A DNA stretch of 8,053 nt from Candidatus Woesearchaeota archaeon (GTDB lineage: Archaea; Nanobdellota; Nanobdellia; Woesearchaeales; SKIA01): the NCBI GenBank assembly GCA_007116645.1, contig SKIA01000071.1, positions 1 to 8,053 of the forward strand, given 5' to 3'. Positions 1-6,130 of the stretch are shown here, piece after piece. Every line of letters begins with the position of its first letter. The first letter of the stretch is position 1. The notes beneath the pieces are model-generated. The model saw only the letters and a list, made by a program, of their open reading frames with translations, searched no databases and was not told the origin of the DNA. The position numbers and the translations under genes were made by a program.

Positions 1-354
1 ACTAGCAGTAATTCCTTGCGCAGCAAATTGTTGCATCAGGTTTTGCACTTCTTCTTGTATGAGTAGTTGTAGTGACGCGTCAACCTCTTGAAGGTTTGGC
101 GGCATAGCCACATTACAATACCAGAGTTCTCCTGCATCCAATTCTGCAGTGTTGTTATATCCTCGTTGCATGAGGTGGTAGATGGCTGTTTGTATGCTAT
201 CACCTACTATCTGGTCTGCTTGTGAGAAGAGTTGTTGTCCTGAAGCTGTTGTTTGGAGCGTGGTATATGAATGTAGGGTGTATACCACAATACTGGTGAG
301 GGCGAGTGCTACCAGAACAAGGACTGCTAGGATATTTGCTCGCCTACTCCACAT
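1..354 (-). CDS. Single-span pilin-like exported protein, C-terminus cut off by window edge
   Basis: An open frame of 118 codons begins at ATG 354-352 and is still open at base 1. The protein starts MWSRRANILAVLVLVALALT: a short basic N-terminus followed by one hydrophobic helix (about residues 7-27), then a hydrophilic, Gln- and Thr-rich region with probable helix (residues 30-66) and one cysteine at residue 80. This layout (basic leader, N-terminal helix, soluble domain) fits a type IV pilin-like or PilX-like minor pilin; RRA before Asn7 could be a prepilin peptidase site, but this is inference. It is the last visible gene of the minus-strand pilus operon, 32 nt after the stop of the 134-residue protein, which supports the same role. 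No clear Shine-Dalgarno sequence precedes the start. Family not recognised; the total length is unknown. Confidence 0.75.
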   Translation of the reverse strand, partial: MWSRRANILAVLVLVALALTSIVVYTLHSYTTLQTTASGQQLFSQADQIVGDSIQTAIYHLMQRGYNNTAELDAGELWYCNVAMPPNLQEVDASLQLLIQEEVQNLMQQFAAQGITAS

Positions 355-386
355 CAAACTACTTGGCGTGGATACAATTTATATCT

Positions 387-791
387 TTATCCCATGCAGC
401 GGACCTGTACGTCTTCTCCGCGAGTAAATGCGCATTGATAGGTGTGCCCCGAAAAGAATCTCCTGGCGCCGCTCAAATTGAGTATGGGATCGTCCTCAGA
501 AGTGATTTCGCAATCGCACAAAACGCACCTTCTTGACGTTTCATGTTGTACGCACAGTGTTTGTTCTTGTGCAAAAACTAGTGCTTCTGCGGGAAGCGTA
601 ACACGTGTTGAGAGCATAGTATTTCTCTCTGATCGACATACTGCGTTGCATTGTGTTTCTAGTTGGTTTGCTGCGCTCTCAATCATACCTGAGGCTACGC
701 TCTCGTTTGTTGTTGCAACCATTTGTGCGAGTATGAGTATTCCTATACTTACAGAAAGCATTCCTACGAGTATCCATACGGGTTGCTCCAT
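387..791 (-). CDS. Cysteine-rich pilin-like protein, 134 aa
   Basis: The protein begins MEQPVWILVGMLSVSIGILI, with one hydrophobic helix at residues 4-23 and almost no leader before it. The rest is a small extracellular-type domain with eight cysteines (48, 52, 80, 89, 92, 94, 120, 132), including a CxxCxC cluster at 89-94. The C-terminus ends in a predicted beta strand with V-x-V-R-C, like the ends of the 136- and 161-residue proteins. The aligned position holding Glu in those two neighbours is Trp here, so it may be a divergent pilin or just a membrane-anchored relative. The start lies 3 nt after the stop of the 196-residue gene, so translation is probably coupled. No named family recognised; a minor pilin or pilus-tip role is inferred from topology and operon context. 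Confidence 0.8.
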   Translation of the reverse strand: MEQPVWILVGMLSVSIGILILAQMVATTNESVASGMIESAANQLETQCNAVCRSERNTMLSTRVTLPAEALVFAQEQTLCVQHETSRRCVLCDCEITSEDDPILNLSGARRFFSGHTYQCAFTRGEDVQVRCMG

Positions 792-794
792 AAC

Positions 795-1385
795 TTAACT
801 ACAGTCAGCTTGGAAACCATGCCAGAATGCGAGCTCATCATTTCCCGCTCCGCACGCATCAAAGTCTGCTACCGTAAATCCTACTGCGTCAAATCGATCA
901 TCCAGCCCTCGTTCTCCCCAGTATCGACAGAGGATTTGTCTGCAAGTCTCAAGGTTGATGTTTCTGTTACAGCATTGTGTTTGTTCCATAAAACACGGAA
1001 TGTTTTGTTCGCATACACCTATTCCTCCGTAGGTTAAGGTGTTGAATCCAATATCTTGGTTGTTATCAAGATCCATGGATCGCTGCGATCCAAGGATGCT
1101 CCTGGAGCTACTCACACAGAGTTGGACCAGCGCTTGGTCAGTACACCCCCTCGAAGCGGCTGCTGTACATGCTTCGCTGCATCCTTGTTGAAATGAATTA
1201 TACATGGCTTGTGTTTCTTGCTCAAGTTGTGCTTGTCCGAGTTCTTCGGTTGCTTGAGAAATTTGTCCTTGGAAAAGTCGCAGCACCAGTAATGATACTG
1301 CCAAAATAATGAATAGCGCAATAAAAATCTCTATTGGTTTTTCGGTTGCTTTTTTAGATCGCCTCATGGGCGCAACGGTTGTCAT
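795..1385 (-). CDS. Cysteine-rich pilin-like protein with basic leader, 196 aa
   Basis: A leader containing RRSKK is followed by T-E-K-P-I-E-I-F and one hydrophobic helix (about residues 18-38). Aligned with the archaeal QxSxEF pilin signature, Glu15 would be mature residue 1 and Glu19 the conserved Glu5, so a prepilin peptidase could cut after Thr14. This is the only complete gene of the cassette with a conventional leader. The domain beyond residue 60 carries twelve cysteines (69, 73, 81, 90, 125, 131, 138, 139, 148, 153, 178, 195) in roughly regular spacings, consistent with up to six disulfides. Two starts are possible: ATG 1385 or ATG 1367 (Met7), which would leave an 8-residue leader; neither has a good Shine-Dalgarno. 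A 57-nt gap, the largest inside the operon, separates it from the preceding gene. Function beyond pilin-like substrate is unknown. Confidence 0.8.
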   Translation of the reverse strand: MTTVAPMRRSKKATEKPIEIFIALFIILAVSLLVLRLFQGQISQATEELGQAQLEQETQAMYNSFQQGCSEACTAAASRGCTDQALVQLCVSSSRSILGSQRSMDLDNNQDIGFNTLTYGGIGVCEQNIPCFMEQTQCCNRNINLETCRQILCRYWGERGLDDRFDAVGFTVADFDACGAGNDELAFWHGFQADCS

Positions 1386-1442
1386 TGTTCTAGCTCAAGA
1401 TAAATTGTTGTATGAGTGTTTATATTGTTTGCGGTCTTGCCG

Positions 1443-1853
1443 TCAGCACTCCACAGTAACTTCTGCATCAAATGGTTTGTACGTGATAAACACTGCTCTG
1501 CACGCATCATCGATTATGGTAACCGTGAATTCTCGCTCTCCGCTCACAGTTCCATCCGTAAATACGTCCGAAAGCGTTATTGGGTTTTGTGTGCGAAATA
1601 CTGCGCAGAGCGTGTCTTCAGTTGTTGTTTGTCGGAAATGTTGGTCGTGACAGGATAGCACGAGGGCGTCTGCTTGCACGCTCGTTAGTGTTTGCGCACT
1701 GAATATTTTGCTGTCAAGTGGGCTTCTCGTGGAGGAGAGGTCGAGCGTGTTTTGTTGTGCGCGGTCGAGGACTTGTGCTGCGAACGCGAGGATGGACGCT
1801 CCCACAACAAGGGCTACAAACAGTACAATAATGATTTCTATTGGTTTGTCCAT
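1443..1853 (-). CDS. Short-leader type IV pilin-like protein, 136 aa
   Basis: The N-terminus MDKPIEIIIVLFVALVVGAS has one hydrophobic helix (residues 5-27). If only Met1 is treated as leader, the next residues D-K-P-I-E match the spacing of the archaeal QxSxEF pilin motif, with Glu at mature position 5. The soluble domain (30-136) has four cysteines (68, 83, 118, 136), the last being the C-terminal residue. The segment AVF..Q.P...LS.DVFT (84-99) is shared with the preceding 161-residue protein, so the two are probably paralogues. The ATG follows the upstream TAA directly (TAAATG), and a GAGGTG Shine-Dalgarno sits 9 nt before it, supporting this start. Probable pilin or minor pilin exported by the ATPase/FlaJ-like machine of the same operon; that role is inferred. 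Confidence 0.82.
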   Translation of the reverse strand: MDKPIEIIIVLFVALVVGASILAFAAQVLDRAQQNTLDLSSTRSPLDSKIFSAQTLTSVQADALVLSCHDQHFRQTTTEDTLCAVFRTQNPITLSDVFTDGTVSGEREFTVTIIDDACRAVFITYKPFDAEVTVEC

Positions 1854-2339
1854 TTATATAAACACCTCGAGTTGTCTTCGTGTTGTATCGCACCGCACCA
1901 CGATCGTTGCAGGAAGACTCCACTCGGCGTCTTCATAGTCTTCTTGCGGTATTGGATCCATGGTGGTGCTGTTTGTGAGATTAATGCTTTCTCCTCGTCC
2001 ACAATTAAATGTTTCGCTACTGATGGTTCTGCAGAGATTTATTTGAGTGTACTGGGTAAAGACATCTTCTAAGGAAAGAGAGTCGGGGGGAGGTTGCACG
2101 CTAAAGACTGCTGTGCGATTCTCAATACCAAATCCGCATCCTTGCCAGAACGCGTAGAGTGCAGGAGGGAATTCTTCTGCGCTCACTCGCTGAGAACCTT
2201 GTTCTTGCGGGTTAAGTCCAAGCAAGTCATAGATAGGGTCTTGTAGGGATTGAGCGTTTTGCGATGCTAAGAATGCGATAATTAGTGCTCCTGCTGCGAG
2301 TGCAATGCCTAAATAAATCACTATTTCTATTGTTTCCAT
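1854..2339 (-). CDS. Short-leader type IV pilin-like protein, 161 aa
   Basis: The protein begins METIEIVIYLGIALAAGALI, one hydrophobic helix (about residues 6-25) with Glu5 just before it, the position kept in type IV pilins. The soluble domain contains four cysteines (68, 103, 113, 150), a proline-rich stretch (83-85), two possible N-glycosylation sequons (N-R-T at 74, N-L-T at 120) and an LSLEDVFT segment (88-95) matching one in the 136-residue neighbour. The C-terminal part has V-V-R-C near the end, as in the other pilin-like proteins. It starts 1 nt after the stop of the 30-residue gene and ends directly against the ATG of the next gene, so the cassette is tightly coupled. No named family recognised; a pilin-like surface subunit is the best reading. 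Confidence 0.82.
   Translation of the reverse strand: METIEIVIYLGIALAAGALIIAFLASQNAQSLQDPIYDLLGLNPQEQGSQRVSAEEFPPALYAFWQGCGFGIENRTAVFSVQPPPDSLSLEDVFTQYTQINLCRTISSETFNCGRGESINLTNSTTMDPIPQEDYEDAEWSLPATIVVRCDTTRRQLEVFI
1863..1868 (-). promoter_or_regulatory. Shine-Dalgarno site of the 136-residue pilin-like gene
   Basis: GAGGTG, 9 nt before ATG 1853, located in the last codons of the 161-residue gene. It is the clearest ribosome site inside the pilin cassette and could make this protein a more abundant subunit. Confidence 0.55.
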
Positions 2340-2340
2340 G

Positions 2341-2433
2341 TTATCGTAGTCCTGCAGTCACAAAGTACAAGATGAGTGCTGCCGCAGCCAATCCTATGAT
2401 GATGCCAATGATTCGTTGTATTGTATCTTCCAT
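2341..2433 (-). CDS. 30-residue single-helix membrane peptide in pilus operon
   Basis: A short open frame fits exactly between the FlaJ-like gene (stop at 2436) and the 161-residue pilin-like gene (start at 2339), with gaps of 2 nt and 1 nt. It encodes MEDTIQRIIG-IIIGLAAAAL-ILYFVTAGLR: an acidic/polar N-terminus of 7 residues, a hydrophobic helix (8-25) and a terminal Arg. It resembles the N-terminal helix of the neighbouring pilin-like proteins (Met-acidic-x-x-Ile) but has no head domain. Real expression is supported by the perfect fit into an otherwise gapless operon and by the continuous membrane helix; no Shine-Dalgarno is evident, so coupling to the upstream stop is likely. It could be a headless pilin, an assembly cofactor or a membrane adaptor. 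The role is unknown. Confidence 0.7.
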   Translation of the reverse strand: MEDTIQRIIGIIIGLAAAALILYFVTAGLR

Positions 2434-2435
2434 AG

Positions 2436-4292
2436 TTAGCCGAAGGTTGTTTGAAAGAACATTTGGATGGTGATGTATCCTCCAAAGAGGATTGCTGAGT
2501 AAATAAAGAATCCGAGCATGTTACTTTTCAAATTGTTCATCAAACTATATCGGTCGTTTCCAATATTTATAACTGTTGCAAAGAGTGTGAGGATAATGAT
2601 TGTTTCTACGAGGTAGATGCCGATAATAAATTGCATGAGTTGCGGAGAAATAATATTGTCTACTTCTATAAGTTGCAGGCTAAGGTTTGGTACCCCGAAT
2701 GCTGCGCCAATGCGCGCCATCTGATCCTCAATAAACACAATGCTTTTGACGATTGCAATCGACATCAACACTGCGGCTGCTGAGAGAAGCGGTGCGAGCA
2801 TAGTTGTGGTGATGTTGATAAGAGAGAGGGTGTCTGAGAGCAAGGTTTTCATGTAGTCATCGAGTTTGTGTATGGAAAGCGTGTGTTGACGTATCATCCC
2901 TGCCACTTTAGCGCTACTGTCTTGGCTGATCTCTGAAAAAGACACCATTTGCTCTAGAACAGAGTTTACTCGTGGAGAAGGAATGAGTGCCGTGAGCATT
3001 CCTTTTGTGAGTTCAACAAAGTTTTTTTTGGTGGTTTTGAGTGCAAGCAGTATTTTCTCAAATGCGCGCACGACTGGGTGATTTCCAAATCCGAATTGTT
3101 GGTAGTCCCTCACAACTTCGGGAATCACGTTTTCCATGGGCAAGTTGAGTGTTTGGTAGGTGGAAAAGCTCTGCAGCAAGTGAGGCAGGTCTTGTTCTAT
3201 CTGGTAGATATCGTTCCACAGCGATGAGTATCTTCGTGTGTACAGTGTCCCGTAGATAATCACCGCCATTGTCAAACTAAATGCTGCAAGCCAAGCAGGC
3301 AGTAAAGACCAGACAGGCTCACTAAAATCACTTCCTTGTTCGCTAATCAAAATGACATCCCACAGGCCATAAATGAAGAATCCAAGTACCACTAACCCTA
3401 AAATAATAGGAAGGGTTTTTCCCATGGGTCGATATTCCTGCGATTCTTCTATGCGTATCGTGCTTACTTGTACTCGTTTTGCTGCGAAGTTTAGGCTTAA
3501 TGCCAGGGTGATCATCGGGAACAAGACGATGTACATGAATGCGAGGATGCTTGGGTTTACCAGGTCAGGCATGAAGATGGTAATCATGGGCAAAAGCATG
3601 AGCATCATAATCGGAAACAAAACCCCGAGCATGATGAGCTTTTTTGCTTTGTTTGAGAGGTCTTCTGCGTATCTCTTACCTAACGTGGTATAATTCCACA
3701 GGAGTGTTTCTGACATCTCCGCAAGAATTTTCTCTCTATCATCAGCACTTGCGTAACTGGCAGTTTGTAGCAGGCGAATACTTTTTACGAAGACAGGGTT
3801 ATGCTCATTCCATATCGGCACGTACGGCTCGAGCGCGTCTCCAAGAGTTGTTTTTTGTTTTCTGTCAAGTTGCTCAGTAATATGCGTGAATTGTCTGTGA
3901 AGAATTCCGTGTATTTCTGGTGTTACTTGGTAGAATGCATGCTCAATGGATGTGTTCATTGATACATAAGTCGATAGCCTCATCACAGCAGTGAGCATCT
4001 CCTCGTTGTATTTTCCGATGGCGTGTAAGTAGAAAATATTTAGGGGGTAGAAAAGCGTGATTATGCCTGATGCTAGAGCGAAAAAGATCGCTGTGTAAGA
4101 GAGGAATTCACTTATGGGAGCAGCAACAACATTAAACAAAAAGAATGTAAGAAATAAGATGATTGCAGTAAATAAAATCGCTTTTGAGTCATAGGGAAAC
4201 TCTACAAAGCGTAGTTTACGATCCCATGAAGCGATGCGTAGGCTGTCAAAGGGCACCATTTCCCCGATACCATAGATATCTCTAATATTCAT
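2436..4292 (-). CDS. Type IV pilus/archaellum assembly membrane platform protein, FlaJ/TadC (T2SSF) family
   Basis: This 618-residue polytopic protein is the inner platform on which a type IV pilus-like filament is assembled and which the partner ATPase drives. I see about nine hydrophobic segments (near 38-56, 64-90, 217-240, 245-270, 292-312, 329-350, 494-520, 552-577, 592-612) flanking two helical cytoplasmic regions (about 92-215 and 355-490), the usual two-T2SSF-domain layout of archaeal FlaJ/PilC-type proteins. Length is at the long end for the family. The ATG overlaps the stop of the ATPase gene (ATGA), so translation is coupled. It contains no cysteine. A simpler bacterial TadB or TadC would carry one such domain; the doubled form favours the archaeal type. 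Whether it serves a pilus, an archaellum-like or a secretion system is not settled by sequence alone. Confidence 0.9.
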   Translation of the reverse strand: MNIRDIYGIGEMVPFDSLRIASWDRKLRFVEFPYDSKAILFTAIILFLTFFLFNVVAAPISEFLSYTAIFFALASGIITLFYPLNIFYLHAIGKYNEEMLTAVMRLSTYVSMNTSIEHAFYQVTPEIHGILHRQFTHITEQLDRKQKTTLGDALEPYVPIWNEHNPVFVKSIRLLQTASYASADDREKILAEMSETLLWNYTTLGKRYAEDLSNKAKKLIMLGVLFPIMMLMLLPMITIFMPDLVNPSILAFMYIVLFPMITLALSLNFAAKRVQVSTIRIEESQEYRPMGKTLPIILGLVVLGFFIYGLWDVILISEQGSDFSEPVWSLLPAWLAAFSLTMAVIIYGTLYTRRYSSLWNDIYQIEQDLPHLLQSFSTYQTLNLPMENVIPEVVRDYQQFGFGNHPVVRAFEKILLALKTTKKNFVELTKGMLTALIPSPRVNSVLEQMVSFSEISQDSSAKVAGMIRQHTLSIHKLDDYMKTLLSDTLSLINITTTMLAPLLSAAAVLMSIAIVKSIVFIEDQMARIGAAFGVPNLSLQLIEVDNIISPQLMQFIIGIYLVETIIILTLFATVINIGNDRYSLMNNLKSNMLGFFIYSAILFGGYITIQMFFQTTFG

Positions 4293-5992
4293 CGCGAACT
4301 CGTAAGTAAGTCTGAGAGTTGATGGGCGAGTTCTCGTTTGAATTTCTCTTGCTCTTCAGGCCCTTTTAGTGGCTGCATTGTTTCAAACAAGTGCGCAAAC
4401 AAGGTGTTGGCCCTCCCCACAAAGCTTGCTTCTAATTTCTCCTTGTGTTCCTCGGCGAGTTGCACATGTAGAGCTTTTACCCATCCACGCAACGAGATGT
4501 CCGCAAGCGCATCTTGATATGATTGATAACCTTGGGTGTTGAGCAAAATGCTCTTGATTGTTTCTGATTTGCCTTCAAGCAAGTATGGTGTCGGTTGTAG
4601 ACTGTCCGAGGCGGGGTCATAGAGCAACAAGTCTTGAAATACAGGTTCATCTTCCCAGTGTTTGAGTACTTCTGTAACGGATACCACTCTTCTTTGCCGT
4701 CCCAGACCGGTCGGGCTTTTGATGAGTTTTTGAATAATAATCAAGTCTGTTGCTTTAAATGAACCCTTAGGAACTCCTAGATCATTGACTACACGGTCAT
4801 ACACGCCGTACGGGTTATCTGCGTGTATGGTGCCTGCCACAGTGTTACTCATTGCCCCAACGCGCATTGCCTCATACAGTACGTGTGCTTCTTTACTCCG
4901 AACCTCTCCAATAATCAAGGCGGAATCCCCCAGGCGAAGACTTGTTCGCAAACCAGTATCGAATGGCATCTCTATACCGTCTTTGATGAGTGCGCTCCTC
5001 ACTTTGAGAGCAAGCAAATCATAGCCCATTTCTCGGTAGTAGTCAATAGGCAATTCTTGTGTGTCTTCTATGGTGATAATACGGTATTTCGGCAGTATTT
5101 CAATAACCAGGGCTCCAAGAAGAGAGGTTTTTCCTGACCCTCGAGGTCCTGCCGTAAGAAACGTCCTTCCATGAGTAATCATGAAGCTCATGAGACCAGA
5201 AAACCAGTCATTAATACTCTTTTTTTCCATCAGTAAAGGTAGCGTCCAAGGGTTTTGTCTGTGTTTACGAATGCTAAATCCGATACCAAAAACAGAAAAG
5301 GGTTCAATAATCGCTGCTACCCTCGCTCGTTGATTCTCTATGGCGATCTCACCGTCAAGTTGTGTTTGTGAACGGTTCAGAGGTCTTCCCGTAGTTATTT
5401 TTAGGCGAGTAGAGAGATAATTGAGCATTTCCTCGCTAGGATAAATATTCGTAACAACCTCTTGATGCTTTGAATGAACAATGCGTATCGGAGTCTTATA
5501 CGCAGGAGGATTAATATTTATCTCAAGGACCTGGTCATCAAAAAATAGGTGTTCAAGCACTCCAAAATCCTGGTACCATCGCTTCACATACGCATTTGTT
5601 GTGTGGCCACTCTGTGTGAATTGCTCAAATTCTTTTTTGAGCTCCCGAAGCTCTCGAAATGATAGGAACATTTCTGGCATCACAAGGTTGTAGGTGGGTA
5701 TAATATCAGACTCTTGTTTCGTAATCATAACTTGCGCCCCCGTCTTAAGCAAGTACTCTTCTTGCAATAGCGCGTTCTTGGGAGCAGGGGTTACGCGGAC
5801 ATCCACGAAGAAAGGTTCGATGGAGGAAAGGTTGAGGTTTTTATCATATTCCTTAGTAAATAGAGGAGTTTTAATGCGTACGCGGTCAAAAGATTTCTGG
5901 TGAAGAAGCTTTCGGTACTGCTCAGAAAGTTGAGGAGAAGGAAGATAAGAAGTAACATCCTCAGACTCTATATGGATTATTCCATGCTCCAC
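4289..5992 (-). CDS. Type II/IV secretion ATPase, VirB11/FlaI/TadA family
   Basis: A 567-residue hexameric motor ATPase expected to power pilin assembly or secretion at the cytoplasmic face. Motifs visible: Walker A GPRGSGKT (282-289), Asp box around I-T-I-E-D-T-Q-E (306-313), Walker B region L-G-D-S-A-L-I-I-G-E-V-R (354-365, catalytic Glu363), and His box with A-G-T-I-H-A-D (386-392). The N-terminal half (to about 250) is the family's substrate or membrane-binding domain; residues after about 500 form a charged helical tail. The start is GTG 5992: TGA lies in frame upstream at 5999-6001, and GAGGTGA is placed 9 nt before GTG. It is the first gene of the minus-strand operon and overlaps the membrane platform gene by 4 nt. 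No cysteines. Archaeal FlaI proteins are of similar length, but a dedicated adhesion pilus is equally possible. Confidence 0.93.
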   Translation of the reverse strand: MEHGIIHIESEDVTSYLPSPQLSEQYRKLLHQKSFDRVRIKTPLFTKEYDKNLNLSSIEPFFVDVRVTPAPKNALLQEEYLLKTGAQVMITKQESDIIPTYNLVMPEMFLSFRELRELKKEFEQFTQSGHTTNAYVKRWYQDFGVLEHLFFDDQVLEININPPAYKTPIRIVHSKHQEVVTNIYPSEEMLNYLSTRLKITTGRPLNRSQTQLDGEIAIENQRARVAAIIEPFSVFGIGFSIRKHRQNPWTLPLLMEKKSINDWFSGLMSFMITHGRTFLTAGPRGSGKTSLLGALVIEILPKYRIITIEDTQELPIDYYREMGYDLLALKVRSALIKDGIEMPFDTGLRTSLRLGDSALIIGEVRSKEAHVLYEAMRVGAMSNTVAGTIHADNPYGVYDRVVNDLGVPKGSFKATDLIIIQKLIKSPTGLGRQRRVVSVTEVLKHWEDEPVFQDLLLYDPASDSLQPTPYLLEGKSETIKSILLNTQGYQSYQDALADISLRGWVKALHVQLAEEHKEKLEASFVGRANTLFAHLFETMQPLKGPEEQEKFKRELAHQLSDLLTSSR

Positions 5993-6001
5993 TCTCCTCG
6001 T

Positions 6002-6008
6002 TCACCTC
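6002..6008 (-). promoter_or_regulatory. Shine-Dalgarno site of the pilus ATPase gene
   Basis: GAGGTGA on the minus strand, ending 9 nt before the GTG at 5992. It decides for the GTG start, since no ATG lies in frame nearby and a stop lies just upstream. Confidence 0.75.
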
Positions 6009-6027
6009 AAAAAGATTACGATGGCGC

Positions 6028-6038
6028 TTATTTTTAAA
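6028..6038 (-). promoter_or_regulatory. Probable TATA box of the pilus operon
   Basis: TTTAAAAATAA on the minus strand. An archaeal start about 25 nt downstream would fall near 6007, giving a leader of roughly 15 nt that still holds the Shine-Dalgarno. This is the best A/T box in the 138-bp divergent region for this strand. Confidence 0.5.
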
Positions 6039-6080
6039 TGTTCATCTTCAAAAGCAAGGTTCCGCAGGTGTTTTCAGAGA

Positions 6081-6087
6081 ATAAATA
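6081..6087 (+). promoter_or_regulatory. Possible TATA box of the coiled-coil gene
   Basis: ATAAATA on the plus strand; transcription would start near 6110, just before an AAAGGAG at 6111-6117. TTTAAAA at 6107-6113 is an alternative A/T box but lies too close to the start for a normal leader. Confidence 0.35.
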
Positions 6088-6110
6088 GTCGTGATTGAGA
6101 CAAATGTTTA

Positions 6111-6117
6111 AAAGGAG
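6111..6117 (+). promoter_or_regulatory. Shine-Dalgarno site of the coiled-coil gene
   Basis: AAAGGAG, 13 nt before GTG 6131 and 19 nt before ATG 6137. The shorter spacing favours the GTG start, though both are longer than ideal. Confidence 0.45.
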
Positions 6118-6130
6118 TATTGTGTGTTAA

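Noticed and set aside
442..798. Plus-strand open frame of 118 codons opposite the 134-residue pilin-like gene
   Set aside because: Antisense to a gene with a clear membrane helix, tight operon spacing and paired cysteines; the plus-strand product has no recognisable domain.
1692..2072. Plus-strand open frame of 126 codons across the 136/161-residue gene junction
   Set aside because: Lies opposite two coupled genes with shared motifs; no Shine-Dalgarno or promoter fits it.
4823..5137. Plus-strand open frame opposite the ATPase core
   Set aside because: Opposite the Asp box, Walker B and His box of the ATPase; a shadow of conserved codons.
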